The notes beneath the pieces are model-generated. The model searched no databases, was not told the DNA's origin, and saw only the letters and a program-made list of their open reading frames with translations. A stretch of DNA of 38,410 bases from Verrucomicrobiota bacterium (lineage in GTDB: Bacteria > Verrucomicrobiota > Verrucomicrobiia > Limisphaerales > JAFGQR01): positions 1 through 38,410 of the forward strand of contig JAFGQR010000007.1 in assembly GCA_016935555.1 (NCBI GenBank). The letters are read 5' to 3'. Below are positions 35,001 to 38,410 of the stretch, piece by piece. The position numbers were made by a program, and so were the translations under genes. The number at the start of each line of letters is the position of its first letter. Position 1 is the stretch's first letter.

Positions 35001-37519
35001 ACATGCACAAAATTCCCATAGCCCGATTCCTGCCCCATCCCCCGGTAGGCGTCCCGAATCCACTGGTCCTGCAGGTAATGCATCCGCGCGGCGTCGTTGG
35101 CGTTCCACACATACGAGTTGTTGAAGCCCGCCCGCAGCACGAAGGTGTCAAACGCCGTCACCGGGTTGCCTTCGAACAGCGGGTGGCTCAGGCGCGCCGG
35201 ACCGTAGTCGCCCTTGAAGAGGAATCGAAACGAGTGCTTCAACACCACCGGCCGCCGCCCCACGCCCCCCTGGATGCGCACCCCGCAGTTCGCCTGAAAT
35301 CCCGGACGCCCGTCCGCGTAGAGCATCTCGACGGATCCGGGCCGTTCCCACGCAAGGCCGGTCGACTCGGGGTTGGCGTAAATGCCCCTGGCGCCGAAAA
35401 GATCGTCGTGGTCCATCACAATGGACACGCTGGGCACGCTCATCAGGTCGCCCTTGAAGGCATTGCTGTAGGCCGGGTGGCCTGTCACGTTCGGATCCAC
35501 CTCGTAATCCGCCGTCACCGTTCCCCACACCGACGTGAACCCGGGAGGCTGCGCCGGCTGCGCCGCCACGCCGTCCAAAAACAAATAGGTCCGTGTCTCC
35601 ACCGTCGAGGGCAGCATCCCCGCCTTGAACGCCGCCGCCCGTAACACCGTCGTCCGGTCCAGGCGCAGCGGGCCGGTGTAATCCTCGCCCTGCGCGAGGG
35701 ACGGCGCCCCGCCGTGGGTGGTGTACCGGATCGCCGCGCCCGGCGTCGCCGTGGTCAGATGCAACTCGAATGGCGCGTCGAAGAAACCGTGTCCGACGCT
35801 GAAATGCGGCGCTGCGACGAGGCCCTCGATCGCGCTGAGCCCGTTGCTGGCGCCCGGCGTGGGAACCGCGAAGTATCGCCAGATCCCGGCGGCGTCCACG
35901 CCATACGAATGGTCGTTGCGCTGCTCGGGAAACTGGGGCGCCCACTGCGCCATCACGTGCCGCGGCGACTCGGCGTCATACAACCCGAGATACTCGCCGT
36001 CGGGGCTGAGCTTGAAGTTCGTGTGCAGCGGCCCGTTGGTCGCCAACGGCCGGCGGTCCTTCCCCGAGGCGAACACCACCAGGTACTGCCGCGGTTCCAG
36101 CAGCAGGGGCGGAAACGTCCACCGGTCCGGAACGCCCGCGTCGTCCGTCAACGCCCAGCCCGACAGGTTGACCGCGTTGGTCCCCGGGTTCCACAACTCA
36201 ATCCAGTCCTGCAGCTCGCCGTCTTCGTCCCTCAAACCCGCCGCACCCGCATACCCGGCCAGGAATTCATTGAGCCGCACATCGGCCAGCGGCGCGTTCG
36301 GATCCAGCGTGTAGGTCCAGGCGCCGCCGCCCAGAGCGTTGGCCGCCGGCGCGCCGTCGACGATGCCATGGGCCCCGGCCCAGCTGACCTCGAGCACGCC
36401 GGCCGCCGGTTCCGAATAGTGAAAGACATACGCCGCCGGGGACCGCACGGTCACCCCGGTCGCCGGCACGTTGTTCACCCGCAAATCGCCGGCGTCGACG
36501 CCGCACACCGCCTCGCTGAACGCCACTTCGATCTGCCGCAGGTGGCGGAGCACGGCCTGGGGCGGCGGGTTCAGCAGCACCACCCGCGGCGGTTCCCAGT
36601 CCTGCAAGTCATATTCCCACGACGCCCCCGCATCCGTTTCCACAAACCGGTTGGGCGGCGCCGCCCGGTCGGTGATGCCGTGTCCCGGCCCCCACGCCAG
36701 ACGCGGCATGCCATACGCCGGCGGCGCGAAGGTGAACGCGTAGACGGCATCGGCCCCGGTCACGTTCGTGGCGGGCGCCCCGTCGACCTGCAAATCATAC
36801 GCGTGCACCTCCCACACCGGCTCGGAGAACGTGACGGTGACCTGCGTCAGATTCGAAAGCGTGGCCGACGGGGGCGGGCTGACGCTGGCGAGGGTCGGGG
36901 GCACATGATCCGGCGGCCACCACGCAAGCGACAGGTCGATCACCAGGTCGCTGCTGCTGAGGGAGGTGTTGAAGGCCTGGACCGCAATCACGTTGGTGCC
37001 GGCCACCAGGAACGCCGCCACGTTCGTGAGCTGAACCTCATGGAACGGGATCGGCTCGGACACGGCAGAGGAGGCAAACGTGTTGTAGGCGCGCTCGCCC
37101 GCCGCCACGTTGGAGCGCCGCACTTCCACCCCGTTGATCCACGCAATGAACCCGTCGTCGCAACGCGACCCCAGTGTCAGCCACCCGATCGCGCCCAGGT
37201 TCGTCACCACAAACGTCCGCCGCAAAAAAAGAGTCGAATACGCATACCGCATGTCCTCAAGCCGCGTGCCGCCGGAGTAGTTCTCGCCGTAAAAAAACGG
37301 CGCCGGCGCCTTCGTCCATCCCGAGTCGTCAAACGCCGGCGCGCGCCAGGCCGCGGCGTCGGGCGAGGACGCCTCCCGGGTTCCCTTGAAAAGCGCCCAC
37401 GTCGCGTTGGTGGAGAACAGCGGCGCGGCGGGGGCGGCGATGCCGCCAGTCAACACGCCGCCAAGCAGCCACCATGCAGATCGGCAACACACGTGGGTCA
37501 CAACAAGCGTATGTAGCAC
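29054..37519 (-). CDS. Giant CotH kinase / lamin-tail / Ig-like secreted protein
   Basis: About 2821 residues. A probable signal peptide (SAWWLLGGVLTGGIAAPAAP) supports a start near GTG 37519; GTG 37501 is also possible and no in-frame ATG exists there. Approximate order: galactose-binding-like sandwich 40-205; two Big_5-like repeats 210-400; lamin-tail domain 1 at 405-530; chitobiase-C-like domain; CotH kinase-like 690-1060 with FMFFCWDAERCLE near 950; a second chitobiase-C-like domain; lamin-tail domains 2-8 starting near 1175, 1330, 1475, 1612, 1762, 1902 and 2060 (each opens like LNEIMADN or INEWLANP, then D/E-W/F-IELxN); five Ig-like domains 2250-2683; a Ca-binding type DTDGDGIPDAWE; C-terminal beta domain ending RRFYRV. 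Likely a cell-surface protein; kinase activity unproven. Confidence 0.88.
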   Translation of the reverse strand: MLHTLVVTHVCCRSAWWLLGGVLTGGIAAPAAPLFSTNATWALFKGTREASSPDAAAWRAPAFDDSGWTKAPAPFFYGENYSGGTRLEDMRYAYSTLFLRRTFVVTNLGAIGWLTLGSRCDDGFIAWINGVEVRRSNVAAGERAYNTFASSAVSEPIPFHEVQLTNVAAFLVAGTNVIAVQAFNTSLSSSDLVIDLSLAWWPPDHVPPTLASVSPPPSATLSNLTQVTVTFSEPVWEVHAYDLQVDGAPATNVTGADAVYAFTFAPPAYGMPRLAWGPGHGITDRAAPPNRFVETDAGASWEYDLQDWEPPRVVLLNPPPQAVLRHLRQIEVAFSEAVCGVDAGDLRVNNVPATGVTVRSPAAYVFHYSEPAAGVLEVSWAGAHGIVDGAPAANALGGGAWTYTLDPNAPLADVRLNEFLAGYAGAAGLRDEDGELQDWIELWNPGTNAVNLSGWALTDDAGVPDRWTFPPLLLEPRQYLVVFASGKDRRPLATNGPLHTNFKLSPDGEYLGLYDAESPRHVMAQWAPQFPEQRNDHSYGVDAAGIWRYFAVPTPGASNGLSAIEGLVAAPHFSVGHGFFDAPFELHLTTATPGAAIRYTTHGGAPSLAQGEDYTGPLRLDRTTVLRAAAFKAGMLPSTVETRTYLFLDGVAAQPAQPPGFTSVWGTVTADYEVDPNVTGHPAYSNAFKGDLMSVPSVSIVMDHDDLFGARGIYANPESTGLAWERPGSVEMLYADGRPGFQANCGVRIQGGVGRRPVVLKHSFRFLFKGDYGPARLSHPLFEGNPVTAFDTFVLRAGFNNSYVWNANDAARMHYLQDQWIRDAYRGMGQESGYGNFVHVYVNGLYWGLYNATERPSAPYCADHFGGDKSEWDAINSSEAIDGSKTAWTTLQNLANAGIADDTAYQAIQQYLNVTNLADYMLVNFYGGNLDWDSHNWYAARRRLAGAGFMFFCWDAERCLESPAGNDRTGLNLADKPSRLYSQLRACPEFVRLFGDRAHRHLFNDGILTPGRAKALFATLTNQIYRAMVGESARWGDKLREPPFTRDTDWLNGANCVHWEMGTFFAQRAGAFLNQLRAAGLYPSTVAPAFSPQHGGRVPRGFRLTLSAPGGTVYYTLDGTDPRVYHTGAVSPAARTWTGTPCVLDTTTTVCARTLDGGVWSALNEATYQVAELGSALRFSEIMYHPAGGDTYEFIELHNTGPTPADLGRMQLDGVTFVFMPGTFLAPGARLVLAAGLNPAAWAAQYPGVTPAGYFTGKLADGGERLALLDPDGRVLTAATYDDTGGWPTAPDGTGPSLEMLNPEGDPGDPAHWRASAAPHGTPGAPPAAASNPVVVLNEIMADNRSAVAQDGTYPDWIELHNLDAVPVALDGWSLSDDGDPRKFVFPAPTVLPPHGYLVVWCDAPTLAPPDSLHTGFGLDREGESVFLHDAAGTRVDALTIGLQVPDTSVGRLGGTWELTLPTPGQPNTPAALADPSALVINEWLANPPPGGEDWMELFNRDPGRPVALRGLWLATSNALFQVRSLSFAPPAGFAVLVADENPGVTHVDFKLPKEGGSLALYDPAAALLDQVAYPAQSSGVTRGRWPNGGTGTADFPNGGTPGASNLVVVYTGPRLHEVMARNRAAVQDSAGRMADWVELFNPQPTHVAFGGMSLSLDAPQPGQWVFPPDVLVPPNGHLVIWCDPTRAASTAVEPDLNCGHALEGESGGVYLFDAAGQQVDQVEYGFQVPDQSIGESAEGWRLLASPTPGAPNAPGAALGPASSLRVNEWMAHPAEGDDWFELFNAAPLPVDLGGMWLGDDPSQAGQAQFQVAPLSFIAAQGFVTFHADAQPSRGRDHVNFALDDRGEMIVLSGPATNRIDAVGFGLQAPGVSEGRLLDGASRVVAFSATPTPGESNYVPLDAPVVNELLSHADAPLEDAIELCNPTLADVAIGGWYLSDDAGALRKFRVPDGTVVRAGGHHVFYAAQLAGGTAWPVMFDGARGGQVWLSEADGAGQLTGRRATARYGGALEGESFGRHGTTVGVDFVALSRRTFGVDAPATPEEFRQGTGAANAPPRVGPVVVSELMYHPPERLVDGVLAEDHDGEFIELHNVSDATVTLSEASDGIAPWRLQEAVEFDFPAPATMAPRGYVLVVGFDPVRDPVAADAFRLKYGVAASVALLGPFRGRLDNDGEALELYQPDPAAAGPVARVLTERVRYGPRSPWPLSADGAGYSLQRAGVFAYGNEPTNWLASVPTPGRVNGSGTNIPPIVVREPADQTNYAGLSATLQVLADGTAPLSYQWTFNGAALAGEVNPALQFTTLRPDHAGAYAVVVTNALGAVTSRVAILTVREPLLEILEPPQPQTVVAGGTAEFRVLAVGVGTLTYQWRQNGALIPEATNAVLTLDPVQPVHAGFYTVDIANAASNATSPAALLTVLQPPVFLEQPRDQTVVAYTTARFSVVVGGTPPLRFQWRFNGASLPGATNATLTLSNVQQSHEGQYRVLAFNTAGSVSSSNASLHVLMPPTLTQQPQSVYVRIRPDAQAADTTNVTFAVAASSTSPMRHQWQFRGTNIPGATAATLTVSNVQQHHWGPYTAVVTDDIGAVTTAPAWLYPLVRPVFTQPPVSQTVAAGSGVTLSAAHSGWPPPFTNEWRLSITPLWTNVHHQDTTFFTFRASSSPGSQSYRAVVRNAATLGTPGVGSSLATVTTLADTDGDGIPDAWELRDGFDPANALDAGLDADGDGLANGPEYLAGTQPTNAQSRLRLDAIAAGDRVVLTFAAVSNRTYTIQAADDPAAGAWFRVTDIVARATNHQVTNVVPILDDPARRFYRVVTPHTPLP

Positions 37520-37785
37520 AACTCCGCCAAATTGCCAGCCCCGCGCCGCTGCCCGGTCCGTGAACCGCCTGGAGTTTGCTCCGAGACCACTGCCCCGCAA
37601 GGCATTCAGGAGTTGGGCATAGTCGGTTCTGGCAGCGAGACCAGAATTTTTCGTGAGGACCGTAACGGTGGTGAACCGGTGGCGATGCGCCAGCAGGCCT
37701 TCCAAGACAGCCTTGGTATGCCCGAATCGGAGTGGTGCAGCGTGGTCTGCTGCGCACCATCCCCACAATACATCACACAAGGATT

Positions 37786-38028
37786 CTACCCAACAATCCG
37801 CAGCGCGAGGTACGGCACCAGGTTCAACAGCAGGAATCCGATTTTGAAAGCCGCCATTCCCAGATAATGGATGCCGTCGAACTGCTCGACGGACAGTTTG
37901 AACCATTTGCCGTGGAACTTGTACATCCAGTCGTGCGCGACGACGAACAACAGGAACCACACCATCAGGATTCCGATGTTGATTACGGAGCACCAGGCAA
38001 GCGTGGCACGAATCGTTTCAAGCGTCAT
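37786..38028 (-). CDS. Small two-TM membrane protein (DUF6868-like)
   Basis: An 80-residue inner-membrane protein with two hydrophobic helices, about 9-33 (CSVINIGILMVWFLLFVVA) and 53-78 (GMAAFKIGFLLLNLVPYLAL). They flank a conserved aromatic/basic loop HDWMYKFHGKWFKLSVEQFD. This is the pattern of the DUF6868 family as I remember it, of unknown function and about 80 residues. GGAG six to nine bases before ATG 38028 supports the start. The giant gene's open frame continues through this gene in another frame, which shows that the giant protein must start downstream of it; 266 bases separate them. No clear promoter was seen. Confidence 0.88.
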   Translation of the reverse strand: MTLETIRATLAWCSVINIGILMVWFLLFVVAHDWMYKFHGKWFKLSVEQFDGIHYLGMAAFKIGFLLLNLVPYLALRIVG

Positions 38029-38410
38029 AAGCTGTCTCCGGCATGTTAGGTGTTGTCATGGTCGGGGACTTCGTGGTCTGAGAAGCCAGATTGCCGGCAA
38101 CCATCCCCTCCGACCACGGTTCGTCCCTGCCACACCATCCTCGACCCGTTTCTCGCGCCAGGCAAGGCTTGATGACCTGACGCCAATCGTTCCCCTGTTC
38201 CCCTCGGGGTGGGCGTCGGTATCGGAATCGGTATCGTCTCCATCCTCTCCATAATCGCCCGGTTCCTCGCTAAGAGCACACCCGCGCTGGCAATCAATGG
38301 CCGCGCCGTGACAATAAGTCTCTTAGAGGTCTGAGCAAACGATCAAGGCAAAATCGGCGTTTCCATAACCGCCGTGATGGCAGGCATTTGTGATGCGCTC
38401 GATTTAAGAA
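38029..38410. other. Gene-free right edge
   Basis: No credible gene in the last 382 bases. GGCGTC, GGTATC, GGAATC and GGTATC form a four-unit hexanucleotide run at 38212-38235. The stretch from about 38300 is AT-richer than the rest and may hold the promoter of the minus-strand DUF6868-like gene or of a gene beyond the window, but no convincing hexamer pair was identified. Confidence 0.5.

Noticed and set aside
30596..35644. 1682-residue plus-strand open frame
   Set aside because: Antisense shadow of the giant gene; no signal peptide, no domain and skewed composition.
38046..38297. 83-residue minus-strand open frame at the right edge
   Set aside because: Its PIPIPTPTP stretch comes from the hexanucleotide repeat, and nothing else in it resembles a protein family.

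Overview
The window is GC-rich (visibly well above 60%), carries normal bacterial genes, and most starts lack a strong Shine-Dalgarno. Several things point to a Verrucomicrobiota bacterium, most likely near Limisphaerales/Pedosphaera: a giant secreted protein with CotH-kinase, lamin-tail and Ig-like modules; exported PQQ-type and other beta-propellers; a DUF5060-type glycoside hydrolase; a small 'MKSAYELAMERL' coiled-coil protein; a DUF6868-like membrane protein; and heptanucleotide and palindromic intergenic repeats. The assignment rests on remembered family distributions, not on a marker gene. No rRNA, tRNA, CRISPR array, transposase or phage gene was seen.

Layout. 1-89 is the tail of an unidentified + strand gene. 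321-3142 is a ferrous-iron uptake operon: two FeoA proteins, the first with an N-terminal cysteine cluster, then FeoB. 3419-6069 is a two-gene unit of a SixA-type phosphohistidine phosphatase and polyphosphate kinase 1. A DUF4404-type small protein (6365-6697) and an exported PQQ-like beta-propeller (6890-8413) follow. On the minus strand lie trpB, an aldehyde dehydrogenase and a short lipoate-protein ligase (8520-12289). The ligase is divergent from and almost touching aceE, the homodimeric pyruvate dehydrogenase E1 (12335-15064).

From about 15.3 kb the window becomes a surface/secretome region. On the + strand are a 1567-residue Ig/DNRLRE/PA14-like mosaic protein with a textbook terminator nearby, a 1079-residue secreted beta-propeller protein, a GNAT-like acyltransferase whose TTG start lies inside a 7-bp tandem repeat, a small overlapping unknown gene, and a coiled-coil protein. 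On the minus strand are a secreted clan GH-A-like glycoside hydrolase, a protein of about 2821 residues built of beta-sandwiches, a CotH kinase-like domain, eight lamin-tail domains and five Ig domains, and a small DUF6868-like membrane protein.

The most interesting material is the giant CotH/lamin-tail protein, a beta-domain shared by three neighbouring exported proteins, the heptanucleotide array that supplies a start codon, three copies of one palindromic repeat plus a nested inverted-repeat element in the intergenic regions, the cysteine-rich FeoA, and the sixA-ppk1 pairing. I did not find a clear defence system or other fully novel multi-gene system. The novelty candidates are individual proteins and repeats.
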